A stretch of DNA of 26,117 bases from an uncultured bacterium (GCA_903864515.1 CAIPFZ010000005.1:1-26117); one strand, 5' to 3'; shown: positions 1 to 8,455, counted from the first letter of the stretch. Program-made: numbers and translations. Notes: generated by a model not told the origin, from the letters alone.

Positions 1-7
1 ATAAAAA

Positions 8-538
8 ATGAATAATATTAAAATATCAAAAGCAATACCATCTGATGCTGAAGGTATACAATTAGTAACAGCAGAGGCATCTAGAGGAATGTATAAACTT
101 TGTGGCTGGTCAGAACAAGAAATCGATAATCACTTTACTCCTGAAAAAAGGGAAAAAGCAATTGAAGGACTAGGGAAGGCGATTGCTAATTTTACTGAAG
201 ATAATATTCTCTTTGTTGCCAAGAATGATGAAGGTAAGATTGTTGGATGTTGCTTTGCAGAAAGACATGAAGACAAAAACACAATAGAAGCCTTATACGT
301 TCTGCCAGATTTTCAGGGGACAGGATTAGCCAAACAACTATTTGATAAAGCATATTATTTACTTGATAAGAATAAAGACACTTATCTAGATGTATTTTCT
401 TTAAACATAAGAGGTGAAAGATTCTATCAAAAGCAAGGTTTTTCAGAGACTGGTAAAAAGACATTTGATGAGAGGTTTAAGGGTGTGGATGGTAAGATGC
501 TGGAGATTACAGAGATGTGCCGGTCTTCCAAAATATGA
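8..538 (+). CDS. GNAT family N-acetyltransferase
   Basis: Predicted acetyl-CoA-dependent acetyltransferase of 176 residues, a normal single-domain GNAT length; the substrate cannot be told. The acetyl-CoA loop is QGTGLA at residues 103-108, after the strand IEALYVLPDF, and the C-terminal motif RGERFYQKQGF spans about 135-145, where the Tyr is the usual general acid of the family. The N-terminal third (about residues 20-60) is helical and charged. The start is the first ATG, 7 nt from the window edge, so its promoter lies outside. It is convergent with the zinc-ribbon gene on the other strand, with a gap of about 38 nt. Family call is firm, function open. Confidence 0.85.
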   Translation: MNNIKISKAIPSDAEGIQLVTAEASRGMYKLCGWSEQEIDNHFTPEKREKAIEGLGKAIANFTEDNILFVAKNDEGKIVGCCFAERHEDKNTIEALYVLPDFQGTGLAKQLFDKAYYLLDKNKDTYLDVFSLNIRGERFYQKQGFSETGKKTFDERFKGVDGKMLEITEMCRSSKI

Positions 539-576
539 TGAATTACAATTCGTAATGTTCTTTTTTAATTTAAAAT

Positions 577-1155
577 TTAAAACTCTTGAACATGATAGAC
601 TCCTCGGTCCACTCCGGGATACATAATTCCTTCAGAAAATGCCTTTGGTGCACTTAGAATCAATGGAGCAACCTTTACAGAAGTACAAGATTTGCATAAG
701 TATGTTGGGTCTGCTTTGATATTCTCCATATTTGGAAATTCATAATCGTCTTTTTTGAAGTATGCTACAGTAGCAGTCTCTCCACATTCTCTACATTTAT
801 TTCCAGATATCTTGTCCAAGATAGAATTAATATTGTTTTCAGCTGATTCTGGATATTGCCACTCTTTGAGTTCCTTGGTGTTTGCATACATGTATCCACC
901 AGGATAAGTGTTAAAATCTGGTTCAATTACCATCATTGTGTATTTTGATGATTTGATATCTTTCTTCCAGTTCTCTGCTAAGTGATTCCTACATAATACG
1001 ATGTATTTACAAGATTCATTAATATAATAATCATTAGATTTTTCAGCTCCGCAAATATCACATTTTTTAGGTCTGTTAGCTAGTCTAATAAGGGTAAAAA
1101 GAATAGTACCCCCAATCAATACATATATAATTATTTTAATTGTATCTATTTCCAT
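577..1155 (-). CDS. Membrane-anchored zinc-ribbon protein of unknown function
   Basis: A 192-residue protein I do not recognise as a named family. One hydrophobic helix at about residues 7-25 is followed by basic residues (NRPKK), suggesting a short outside N-terminus and a cytoplasmic body. Two probable zinc sites are visible: C32/C35 with C55 and H58, and C121/C124 (CREC) with C154/C157 (CKSC). The regular CxxC pairing supports metal binding, perhaps in protein or nucleic-acid contact near the membrane. It is transcribed alone, with a promoter 9 nt upstream of its ATG. The reading frame is intact and the composition matches its neighbours. Confidence 0.65.
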   Translation of the reverse strand: MEIDTIKIIIYVLIGGTILFTLIRLANRPKKCDICGAEKSNDYYINESCKYIVLCRNHLAENWKKDIKSSKYTMMVIEPDFNTYPGGYMYANTKELKEWQYPESAENNINSILDKISGNKCRECGETATVAYFKKDDYEFPNMENIKADPTYLCKSCTSVKVAPLILSAPKAFSEGIMYPGVDRGVYHVQEF

Positions 1156-1164
1156 AATATTAAA

Positions 1165-1173
1165 AGTATAGCA
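1165..1173 (-). promoter_or_regulatory. Extended -10 promoter for the zinc-ribbon gene
   Basis: On the - strand this reads TGCTATACT, an extended -10. The hexamer ends 9 nt before the ATG, so the predicted 5' leader is only about 2 nt. No convincing -35 box is seen. Confidence 0.55.
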
Positions 1174-1208
1174 TAACTATTTTGATTAGACTCGGTATTC
1201 ATTTGCTG

Positions 1209-1214
1209 TATAAT
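1209..1214 (+). promoter_or_regulatory. -10 box (TATAAT) of the methyltransferase-like gene
   Basis: Perfect TATAAT ending 9 nt before the ATG at 1224; predicted leader about 3 nt. No Shine-Dalgarno fits in the gap. Confidence 0.55.
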
Positions 1215-1223
1215 TATTAAATC

Positions 1224-2024
1224 ATGAAAAGAAATTCAAATGAAATCGCGCCAGGTTCATTTCACATATCAGAAGAATGGGATGATCCAGATAAATTACG
1301 TGAAGATGAAAATACTCCAGAATGGGATAGGTCTGATAATTATGCAAAAGTAAAAGAGATTAGATCTGTACCGGGGCTAGTTAAGGAGTATTCATTATTC
1401 AGGGATTATTTTCACCCAAAGGATGATGTTGTATATTATCCATGCTGTGGTGGAGATATATCTCCAACAACTGCTTTTCCAAAAAGTAGAGTGATTTATC
1501 TTGACTATGAAAATGATTCAATTGGAGCGAGGGAAGGATTTGAATTTCATAAAGGTTCTGCATTTGAATTTGATCCAGGGGCGGTTGATATTTTAATATT
1601 TCAAAATCCTCAAATATCGCCCGAGATACCATGCTCACATGTTGCTCTCGGAGGGTATGTTTTAAGTAATAACTATCACGACACTGCATATAAGATTAGT
1701 AAAATTGACGGGTGGCAATTATGCGCATTGATTGAGAATAATAGAGATGGAGAAATGGCTGTCGTAACTGATGATTTAGAGGCTTATATTAGTGATGTTG
1801 AGACTGAGGATGAATTTATGAATTCAAAACCGGGAAGTCTACATGCAATAGACTATAATACTGCCGCCGATATTGTTGAATCAGTTACTGGTAAAAGAGA
1901 GAATGTTCTTGCTGAGTATAAGAAGATATTAGCAGGAAAGGAGTATGTTAGCCTCCCAAATATTCTCATTCCAAAAAAGAAGGCTCCAAAAGGAGATCTG
2001 TTTGTCTTTCAAAAGGTCCGATAA
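1224..2024 (+). CDS. Methyltransferase-like (Rossmann fold) protein
   Basis: A 266-residue protein with the layout of a class I SAM-dependent methyltransferase but divergent motifs. YYPCCGGDISP (about 71-81) sits where the glycine-rich SAM loop is expected, VIYLDYE (90-96) looks like the second strand with an acidic ribose-binding end, and DILIFQNPQ resembles the motif IV region. The first 50 residues are polar and probably disordered. The CCGGD loop is not the usual DxGxG, so catalysis is uncertain and the domain could bind a different nucleotide. It is a single-gene unit followed by a strong terminator. Fold call moderate, substrate unknown. Confidence 0.5.
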   Translation: MKRNSNEIAPGSFHISEEWDDPDKLREDENTPEWDRSDNYAKVKEIRSVPGLVKEYSLFRDYFHPKDDVVYYPCCGGDISPTTAFPKSRVIYLDYENDSIGAREGFEFHKGSAFEFDPGAVDILIFQNPQISPEIPCSHVALGGYVLSNNYHDTAYKISKIDGWQLCALIENNRDGEMAVVTDDLEAYISDVETEDEFMNSKPGSLHAIDYNTAADIVESVTGKRENVLAEYKKILAGKEYVSLPNILIPKKKAPKGDLFVFQKVR

Positions 2025-2026
2025 GT

Positions 2027-2062
2027 AAAGGGTAATCAAGTGGATAACTTTTTACCCTTTTT
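2027..2062 (+). terminator. Intrinsic terminator after the methyltransferase-like gene
   Basis: Perfect 9-bp inverted repeat AAAGGGTAA (2027-2035) and TTACCCTTT (2052-2060) running into T residues, just after the stop at 2024. It separates this unit from the mannose operon. Confidence 0.8.
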
Positions 2063-2074
2063 ATATTTTTAATA

Positions 2075-2083
2075 TGCTATAAT
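2075..2083 (+). promoter_or_regulatory. Extended -10 promoter of the mannose operon
   Basis: TGCTATAAT, an extended -10 with a perfect hexamer at 2078-2083. It lies 36 nt upstream of the cupin ATG, so unlike most units here this mRNA would have a leader of about 30 nt. No Shine-Dalgarno is evident in it. Confidence 0.6.
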
Positions 2084-2119
2084 TAATCCATAAATTTAAC
2101 AAAAATTATAGCTAATACT

Positions 2120-2488
2120 ATGGAACACAATCCTTCAAAACCATATCAAGAAACCAGACCTTGGGGTAATTTTGTGGAATTTGTAAAAAATCAACCTTGT
2201 ACCGTAAAAATAATTACAGTAGAAAAAGGTCAAGCGTTCAGTCTGCAATATCATGAAGATAGAGATGAGTTTTGGAAAATATTGTCAGGAAACGGTGTCG
2301 CTACGGTTGGTGGAGCGAGAAAAGATATTGTAGCAGGAGAAGACTATTTTGTTCCACGAAAGAGTCTACACAGAATAGAAGCTGGTAGTGAAAATGTGGT
2401 TTTATTAGAGATAGCGTATGGTAACTTTGATGAGAATGATATTGTCCGTGTCGAGGATAAATATAATAGACCAAGCCAAATAAAATAA
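2120..2488 (+). CDS. Cupin mannose-6-phosphate isomerase-like protein
   Basis: A 122-residue single cupin domain matching the stand-alone type II phosphomannose isomerase family (the C-terminal cupin of bifunctional ManC/AlgA proteins). The signature PWGNF near residue 14, SLQYHEDRDEFW (41-52, with H45 and E50 as metal ligands) and SLHRIEAG (H84) are all in place. Expected reaction: mannose-6-phosphate to fructose-6-phosphate with a bound divalent metal, in the cytoplasm. Its stop codon overlaps the ATG of the next gene (TAATG), indicating translational coupling with the GH130 gene. The neighbouring mannoside phosphorylase-like and phosphomannomutase-like genes support a mannose role. Confidence 0.82.
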   Translation: MEHNPSKPYQETRPWGNFVEFVKNQPCTVKIITVEKGQAFSLQYHEDRDEFWKILSGNGVATVGGARKDIVAGEDYFVPRKSLHRIEAGSENVVLLEIAYGNFDENDIVRVEDKYNRPSQIK

Positions 2489-3624
2489 TGTCCTTAAATT
2501 TACTAATTTTAATAATTCTTTCTCTTGGTTTAGTTGTCTGTGTTTTCTACTTCATTAAACACTTAATCAATCTTTACAACAAAAGAGATGTACCGGCCAG
2601 ATTGGCGTTAACTAGGTATGAAAATAATCCAATCGTAAAACCAAAGCCTTTCAGCGGGTGGGAGACAGTTGGAACATTTAACCCCGCAGCTATAAAAGAT
2701 GATGAAGGTTTTGTTCACTTATTATACAGAGCGATAGGGGATGATGGTGTGTCCCGTATTGGTCATGCAAAGAGTGAGGATGGATTAGATTTTCCTAAAA
2801 AGACTCCATATCCGGTTTATGTTTTTTCAGCTCCATCTTCATATGATATTTTAAAAGAATCTGGAGAAAGGGATGTAGTGAGTGGCCCTAAATATTACGA
2901 TACAAAAATATACACATCTGGTGGTAGTTGGGGAGGGTGTGAGGATCCACGTGCTGTTGTAATGGATGGAAGGGTTTATATGACTTACACTGCCTTTGAA
3001 GGATGGCAGTCTGTTAGAATTGCTTTGACCTCAATTTCCATGGAGGATTTGAAAGCTGGAAGGTGGAATTGGAAAAAGCCAAAGTTTATTTCTTCTGTTA
3101 CTGAGGTTAATAAAAATTGGGTATTGTTTCCAGAAAAAATAAATGGAAAAATGGCAATACTTCACAGTGTCTCCCCAAAGGTTCAGATAAGTTATGTTGA
3201 TGACGTTGAACACATAAAAGGAGATGAGTTTATAAGAAGTAAGGCTCCATCGGGAGGAAGAGAAGATAAATGGGATAATTGGATGCGGGGCGCAGGTTCA
3301 CCTCCTGTTAAGACAAAATTGGGATGGTTATTGCTTTATCATGCGATGGATAAAAAAGATCCAAATAAGTACAAGGTTGGATGTATGATATTAGATTTAA
3401 AGGATCCAAGTATTATATTGTATAGATCCATTTATCCAATACTTGAACCGGATGCGCATTATGAAAACGATGGTAAGCCTGGGGTTGTCTACGCATCAGG
3501 AGCGCTAGTTTTAAATGATGATTTGTATGTATATTATGGTGGAGGAGATACAAACGTCTGTGTTGCAAAGACGCCACTTAAGCCACTTTTGGCTTGGCTT
3601 AAAAAGCATGGAAAAGTTAATTGA
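2488..3624 (+). CDS. Membrane-anchored GH130 beta-mannoside phosphorylase-like protein
   Basis: A 378-residue protein: an N-terminal membrane helix (about 4-27) followed by a complete five-bladed GH130 domain. The GH130 hallmark GCEDPR is at 150-155 and its Asp (D153) is the expected general acid. Other family motifs are FNPAAI (64-69), FPEKINGK and YVYYGGGD near the C-terminus. GH130 enzymes mostly phosphorolyse beta-mannosides to mannose-1-phosphate; some subfamilies hydrolyse. The basic stretch after the helix (NKRD) predicts that the catalytic domain faces the cytoplasm. The start overlaps the preceding stop by one base. A membrane-tethered GH130 is unusual, and the tether may couple it to import of an oligosaccharide or to a lipid-linked substrate. 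Confidence 0.82.
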   Translation: MSLNLLILIILSLGLVVCVFYFIKHLINLYNKRDVPARLALTRYENNPIVKPKPFSGWETVGTFNPAAIKDDEGFVHLLYRAIGDDGVSRIGHAKSEDGLDFPKKTPYPVYVFSAPSSYDILKESGERDVVSGPKYYDTKIYTSGGSWGGCEDPRAVVMDGRVYMTYTAFEGWQSVRIALTSISMEDLKAGRWNWKKPKFISSVTEVNKNWVLFPEKINGKMAILHSVSPKVQISYVDDVEHIKGDEFIRSKAPSGGREDKWDNWMRGAGSPPVKTKLGWLLLYHAMDKKDPNKYKVGCMILDLKDPSIILYRSIYPILEPDAHYENDGKPGVVYASGALVLNDDLYVYYGGGDTNVCVAKTPLKPLLAWLKKHGKVN

Positions 3625-3686
3625 TGAGTATTATATTTTAATTACCAAATTCTGATTTAAAGATAAAAGAAAATAATCCAAAAAAA

Positions 3687-5594
3687 ATGTTTACACTAAA
3701 CAGACTAGAACATAATCCAATACTTTCTCCAATACAAGAGCATCCATGGGAGGCACATTCTTCATTTAACGGATGTCCCATTATGAAGGATGACAAAATT
3801 CATCTTGTGTATAGAGCGATGTCAGAACCAGATCACTTGATGCAACCTCATATAAGCACATCGGTTATTGGTATTGCAGAGTCTACAGATGGAGTTGGTT
3901 ATGAGAATAGAAGACAGTTTTTTGGTCCTAGTGAGGATTTTGATAAATATGGATGTGAAGATCCAAGGATTACTAAAATAGATGATACTTATTATATATT
4001 TTATACCGCCCTTAGTGATTATCCGTTCTCAGCTGACAATATAAAGGTTGCGGTTGCTCTAAGTGATGATTTAGATACAATAAAGGAAAAACATTTGGTC
4101 ACACCATTTAATGCAAAGGCAATGGCATTGTTTCCTGAGAGAGTGAATGGAAAGCTTGCAGCGCTCGTTACGATCAATACAGATAAGTGGCCGGCTGATA
4201 TTTGTTATGTAGAATTTGATACGCCTGAGGATTTGTGGAATGAAAAAAAATGGAAGGAATGGATGATTGTATCTGAACAACATAAAATAAACCTTCGTAG
4301 AAAAGATACGGAGCAAGTTGAAATGGGAACCCCTCCACTTAAAACAGACAAGGGATGGTTGGTTATTTATTCTCATATTCAAGATTATGCAACTCCAAAT
4401 CCCGTTTTTGGAGTTGAGGCAGTTTTACTTGATTTGGAAAATCCTAGAAGAATAATCGGTAGGACAAAAGGGCCATTTATGGTTCCGACAACATACTATG
4501 AGAAAACAGGACATATTGCCAATATAGTATTCCCAACTGGTACACTAGTTAGAAATGGAAGATTGGAAATATATTACGGTGGTGCTGATACGCATTGTGC
4601 AGTTGCTTCTGTTCACCTTGAGAATTTGCTGATTTTAATGACTGACTCAATGCTTGAACATAATTTCAAGAGATTTGCAGGAAACCCTATTATATCTCCT
4701 CGTGATAGTGTTGCTTGGGAGGCAGGAGGTACAATTAATCCAGCTGTAATAAATTTGAACGATGAGACACACATTGTTTATAGAGCTGCTTCATCTGGGA
4801 ATGTCTCTGTCTTGGGGTATGCATATAGTAAGGATGGTTTTAAGATTGATGAGCGTCCTAAGATGCCAATCTATATTCCTAGGGCTGATTTTGAGAAGAG
4901 AAGTGATTCAATAAATAATAATTATGGATGTGAAGACCCTCGTCTGATTCAGATTGGAGATATTATATACATGACTTACACAGCGTATGATGGTGTGACA
5001 CCAAGAGTTGCGGTGAGTTCTATCACAGTTAAAAATTTTCTAGATAGAAAATGGGATAGTTGGGAAATGCCTAATGTTATAACTCCACCAAATATTCCAA
5101 TTAAGGATGCTGTAATTTTTCCAGAAAAAATTGATGGTAAGTATATGATAATACATAGAGTTGATAATAGTATTTGTGCAGATTTTGTTGAGACTCTTGA
5201 TTTTACGAAGGAGAAAATAACTAAGTGTATTGAGATATTAAATCCTGAACCTGGAATGTGGGATGGTGTTAAAATAGGTATTGCAGGTCCTCCACTTAAA
5301 ACAGAAGATGGATGGCTGGTCTTGTATCATGGAATTTCAAAGCATAAGACATATAGAGTTGGTGCAATACTCCTTGATTTGGATAATCCGACTGTGGTTA
5401 AAGCAAGAACAGCTGCGCCAATTTTTGAACCAGAAGAATTTTATGAAGTGAATGGGCTTGTTCCTAAGGTGGTATTTCCATGTAGCTTGGTACTCAGAGG
5501 AGAGAGGGCTTATATATATTATGGAGCAGGGGATAGTGTTACTGGAGTTGCAACGATAAGGTTGGAAGATTTATTAAGTAAATTAAAAATATAG
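3687..5594 (+). CDS. Tandem double-domain GH130 protein
   Basis: A 635-residue protein made of two full GH130 domains joined near residue 320, each close to the usual 300-330 residues. GCEDPR occurs at 89-94 (D92) and again at 414-419 (D417). Domain 2 keeps KDAVIFPEK (473-481), an HR pair at 490-491 and the GWLVLYHG motif, which fit a phosphorylase. Domain 1 has AKAMALFPER but lacks the following HR pair and reads GWLVIYSH, so its phosphate site is probably altered. There is no signal peptide or membrane helix, so it is cytoplasmic. It lies 62 nt after the anchored GH130 gene and 18 nt before the HAD gene, in one operon. Family certain; donor specificity and activity of domain 1 unknown. Confidence 0.85.
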   Translation: MFTLNRLEHNPILSPIQEHPWEAHSSFNGCPIMKDDKIHLVYRAMSEPDHLMQPHISTSVIGIAESTDGVGYENRRQFFGPSEDFDKYGCEDPRITKIDDTYYIFYTALSDYPFSADNIKVAVALSDDLDTIKEKHLVTPFNAKAMALFPERVNGKLAALVTINTDKWPADICYVEFDTPEDLWNEKKWKEWMIVSEQHKINLRRKDTEQVEMGTPPLKTDKGWLVIYSHIQDYATPNPVFGVEAVLLDLENPRRIIGRTKGPFMVPTTYYEKTGHIANIVFPTGTLVRNGRLEIYYGGADTHCAVASVHLENLLILMTDSMLEHNFKRFAGNPIISPRDSVAWEAGGTINPAVINLNDETHIVYRAASSGNVSVLGYAYSKDGFKIDERPKMPIYIPRADFEKRSDSINNNYGCEDPRLIQIGDIIYMTYTAYDGVTPRVAVSSITVKNFLDRKWDSWEMPNVITPPNIPIKDAVIFPEKIDGKYMIIHRVDNSICADFVETLDFTKEKITKCIEILNPEPGMWDGVKIGIAGPPLKTEDGWLVLYHGISKHKTYRVGAILLDLDNPTVVKARTAAPIFEPEEFYEVNGLVPKVVFPCSLVLRGERAYIYYGAGDSVTGVATIRLEDLLSKLKI

Positions 5595-5612
5595 GTATAA
5601 AACTTTAAAAAC

Positions 5613-6398
5613 ATGAACTATCAAGAAAAAGAATTAATTATATTTGATTTAGATGGAACTTTAGCCGATAGTAAGGCGCCATTGGATAATGATATGGCAG
5701 ATCTTGTTATAAAACTTCTGGAGAGAAAGAAGGTGGCGGTTATCTCTGGAGGTACATTTTCACAATTTGAAAAGCAGTTCTTGAGTAATCTTCCTGCAAG
5801 TACGGACTTACTCAAAAATCTGTTCCTATTGCCAACAACGGGCACCAGATTGTATGCATGGAGAGATAGTGGAATTGAAAAAAATAGCGCAGAGCTTTCT
5901 GCTGGATGGCATCAAGATTATTCAGAAAATATTTCCCCTGAAGATAGAAATAATATAATTAAAAGTATAAATGAAACTTGGGAGGAGGCTGGATATAGAT
6001 TACCGGAGCAAATTTTTGGAGAAAGAATTGAAGACAGGGAATCACAGGTTACATTTTCAGCTTTGGGACAAGAAGCGCCACTTGATCTAAAGAAAGCTTG
6101 GGATCCAGACAAGAGTAAGCGTCAAAGAATTGTAAGTATTCTGAAGGATAAAATACCTCATTTTGATGTCTCTATGGGCGGTTCAACTTCTGTTGATGTT
6201 ACAATGAGAGGTGTTAATAAGGCGTATGGTGTGAATAAATTGAGTGATTTCTTGAAAATTCCAATAGATAAAATGCTTTTTATTGGGGATGAAATAATTC
6301 CAAGTGGTAATGATTACTCTGTAAAAGAAGCTGGAGTTGATTGTATAAATGTAAGTGGTAAAAGAGAGACTGAGGAGATAATCAAAGAACTTCTTTAG
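5613..6398 (+). CDS. Eukaryotic-type phosphomannomutase-like HAD-IIB protein
   Basis: A 261-residue HAD-superfamily protein. FDLDGT (11-16) gives the nucleophile D12 and acid/base D14, SGG is at 45-47, and the C-terminal GDEIIPSGND (225-234) matches the GDKTMPGGND loop of eukaryotic alpha-phosphomannomutases. The cap region also follows that family: MGGSTSVDV then GxxKxYG (K203). The expected reaction is mannose-1-phosphate to mannose-6-phosphate, which links the GH130 products to the cupin isomerase of the same operon. A mannosyl phosphatase is the main alternative, since HAD-IIB enzymes switch between the two. It is the last gene of the operon; a small inverted repeat at about 6414-6427 follows, without a clear T tract. 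Confidence 0.75.
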   Translation: MNYQEKELIIFDLDGTLADSKAPLDNDMADLVIKLLERKKVAVISGGTFSQFEKQFLSNLPASTDLLKNLFLLPTTGTRLYAWRDSGIEKNSAELSAGWHQDYSENISPEDRNNIIKSINETWEEAGYRLPEQIFGERIEDRESQVTFSALGQEAPLDLKKAWDPDKSKRQRIVSILKDKIPHFDVSMGGSTSVDVTMRGVNKAYGVNKLSDFLKIPIDKMLFIGDEIIPSGNDYSVKEAGVDCINVSGKRETEEIIKELL

Positions 6399-6437
6399 TC
6401 CCTGTATAATTTTGGCTAAATAATTAGCTAACCGGTG

Positions 6438-7613
6438 CTATTTAAGTTTGCAGACAAAAATTCTTGGGTATAAGTAGGTTTTTACATCTGATGTGGAAAT
6501 GACTAAATTTATGCTTTTAATTATTTCAAATTTTGATTGCTCTAGCGTACTTTGTAGAAGCTGATACTCTGTTGTGTATGCAATGAGCGTCCCATTCTCA
6601 TTGAGTGTCTCTTCACAGTATTCAACAAATTTTTTATACAAATTATCCAAATTTTCTTTAGCAGAAATCTGTATACCAAATGGTAGGTCCGATGCAATAA
6701 CATCGAACTTCCCCAAGTGAGGCTTGTTGTAAATATCCGCTGTCTTAAGATGTATTTGTTTTATCAGTCCGGCCTTTTTAATATTTTGTATTGCTAGAGC
6801 ATTGCTTTTTCCATCAATATCAAAGCCAATAAGATTTAAATTCGGATTAGACAATCCTGCTTCAATTAGAAGTGTTCCACTTCCTGAGAACACGTTTAAG
6901 TAAGATTGAATATTATTTAGATCGCAATTAGAATTCATTGCGTATGCAATTGTTGGATTAAGCCCACCTTTAATATTGGCTACTCTATAGTCTCGCAGCG
7001 ACAATGGCCTTTGAGTAAGTCTAACACTAAGCTCCCACAATTCATTTGGCTTACTAATATAAATCTCCAAATCCGCATCTTCGGATTCAGTTAGTTTATA
7101 GGTACTTATTATATAATTCTGAATTTCCTTAACTTCTTTAGAGTCAGATCCAGCACATCGTAGTTTGAAGGTTTTGAAAACTTGCTTGGGAGTTTGCTGA
7201 GGTAAGACCTCGGCTTTTTTGCCTTTTGTATTTTTGATTAAATCCTTTTTACCTAAAACAATTTCAATTAAATCACCGAGTATTGATTTATGATTGCATA
7301 TGTAATATGGATTAAATTTTTCACCACGCTTTGTTATATATGCATTTGTAATACTGCGCAATGAAAGAATATTTTTAAAATCAGAAATATAATCAAGATA
7401 TATTTTTTCTTCACCCGCCTCAGAAATTTTTAATTCTCCATGTTTGGATATTTCATCTAATACAATAGACTTTAATCCTGGAATTAAAGTTAGTTTAAAT
7501 AAAATAGGTAAGTCCTCAGGTGCCTTAGGTCTAATTGGCTTTTCTGCTACTATTTGTTTTGATTTAGGTATTGGCGATTTAGTTCTATATAACATTACTG
7601 ACAAATAGTACAT
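6438..7613 (-). CDS. THUMP-domain RNA (guanine-N2)-type methyltransferase
   Basis: A 391-residue protein combining a THUMP RNA-binding region (about 140-200) with a class I methyltransferase of the UPF0020/RlmL/Trm14 group. The SAM loop NVFSGSGTLLIEAG (240-253), the acidic strand end GFDID (263-267) and the catalytic SDLPFG (308-313, the NPPY-like motif) are intact. It should methylate a tRNA or rRNA base at N2 of guanine; the Trm14/TrmN-like tRNA position is likelier than 23S but not provable here. The first ATG gives a short basic N-terminal extension, and Met7 is an alternative start. It is transcribed away from the second GNAT gene and convergent with the mannose operon. Confidence 0.75.
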   Translation of the reverse strand: MYYLSVMLYRTKSPIPKSKQIVAEKPIRPKAPEDLPILFKLTLIPGLKSIVLDEISKHGELKISEAGEEKIYLDYISDFKNILSLRSITNAYITKRGEKFNPYYICNHKSILGDLIEIVLGKKDLIKNTKGKKAEVLPQQTPKQVFKTFKLRCAGSDSKEVKEIQNYIISTYKLTESEDADLEIYISKPNELWELSVRLTQRPLSLRDYRVANIKGGLNPTIAYAMNSNCDLNNIQSYLNVFSGSGTLLIEAGLSNPNLNLIGFDIDGKSNALAIQNIKKAGLIKQIHLKTADIYNKPHLGKFDVIASDLPFGIQISAKENLDNLYKKFVEYCEETLNENGTLIAYTTEYQLLQSTLEQSKFEIIKSINLVISTSDVKTYLYPRIFVCKLK

Positions 7614-7621
7614 TATTATCC

Positions 7622-7653
7622 GATATATGGATAGATGCAGAAAGTTGTGTCAA
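7622..7653 (-). promoter_or_regulatory. Promoter of the THUMP methyltransferase gene
   Basis: On the - strand a perfect TTGACA (7653-7648) is followed after 18 bp by CATATA (7629-7624), or after 20 bp by TATATC (7627-7622). The ATG is 8-10 nt downstream, again a very short leader. Confidence 0.45.
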
Positions 7654-7875
7654 AATAGCTTGTTAAACATGGCTATTATCAATATTGAAATTATATACAA
7701 CATCTAGCGCATTAACAGATGTAGGGACTTAAGATCCTAGCACTCTTTGTTTACCCCTTTTAACTAATATTTATCATGTGGAAAAGTGTGTATCTTATTA
7801 CACAATTGTCTATAAAAATGTGTTCAAACTATATATTAATTGCTTTAAATACATATAAGTACATACTCAAATACT
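7654..7875. other. Intergenic region with a small hairpin
   Basis: About 220 bp between divergent genes with no supportable ORF. It contains the inverted repeat ACATCT (7700-7705) / AGATGT (7717-7722). It has no T tract, so it is an operator candidate rather than a terminator. A weak CATACT at 7862-7867, 16 bp after TTGCTT, may be the promoter of the following gene. Confidence 0.3.
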
Positions 7876-8394
7876 ATGATTACATTTAAACCGCATGTAA
7901 GAGGTGATGTTCTGTTGCGAGTCAGATGTCTAAATGATTATCTGACAGTTTTGTATGTGTTGGATCAACCAAGTGAACCAACTACAGAAGCTCTACAGAA
8001 TACTTGGTTTGACTCATATGAAGGTAAATTAAAAAATGGAGTCAAAGAGTTTTTTACGATTTTTTCTGACGATGAAAGTATCGGTTTTATGGGTCTTTCT
8101 AATATGAATAAAAAAATTGGTAGTGCAAGTATCTTTATTTTACTTTGTGATGATAAATTCAGGAGAAGAGGAATCGGAAGACAATCAATGGATTATTTAA
8201 TTAATCATGCTTTCAATGTTCTGGGTCTTAAGTCCCTTTATTTGGAGGTAGATAGGGCAAATGTAGTTGCCATCAATCTCTATGATAAGCTCGGTTTTCA
8301 AACGATAGGAGAGGACGGAAGATTTATATTAATGACATTACCTAATCAAATCTCAATACCAGTTGCAATGTTTACTGTCCCTGTCTTGGTTTAA
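7876..8394 (+). CDS. GNAT family N-acetyltransferase (RimJ/RimL-like)
   Basis: A 172-residue GNAT protein, closest in motif style to the RimJ/RimL side of the family. The acetyl-CoA loop RRRGIG lies at 96-101, preceded by a beta strand ending in CDDKF, and the C-terminal block has NVVAINLYDKLGF (129-141). The last 20 residues are hydrophobic without being a clear membrane helix. The target (protein N-terminus, small molecule or antibiotic) cannot be inferred. It is only distantly similar to the GNAT at the start of the window, so this is not a recent duplication. Single-gene unit, with an AT-rich gap to the next promoter. Confidence 0.82.
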   Translation: MITFKPHVRGDVLLRVRCLNDYLTVLYVLDQPSEPTTEALQNTWFDSYEGKLKNGVKEFFTIFSDDESIGFMGLSNMNKKIGSASIFILLCDDKFRRRGIGRQSMDYLINHAFNVLGLKSLYLEVDRANVVAINLYDKLGFQTIGEDGRFILMTLPNQISIPVAMFTVPVLV

Positions 8395-8427
8395 AACTGA
8401 AGCTTGTAGATATTAGCTTGTTGCTTG

Positions 8428-8455
8428 TTGATTTAACTAATTATAAGGATATAAT
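8428..8455 (+). promoter_or_regulatory. Promoter of the LapA-domain gene (leaderless geometry)
   Basis: TTGATT (8428-8433), 16-bp spacer, TATAAT (8450-8455). The hexamer ends 6 nt before the ATG at 8462, so the +1 should be the A of the start codon. Confidence 0.65.

Noticed and set aside
7700..7722. Terminator in the 7614-7875 intergenic region
   Set aside because: The hairpin ACATCT/AGATGT has an 11-nt loop, no T tract, and lies between divergent genes.
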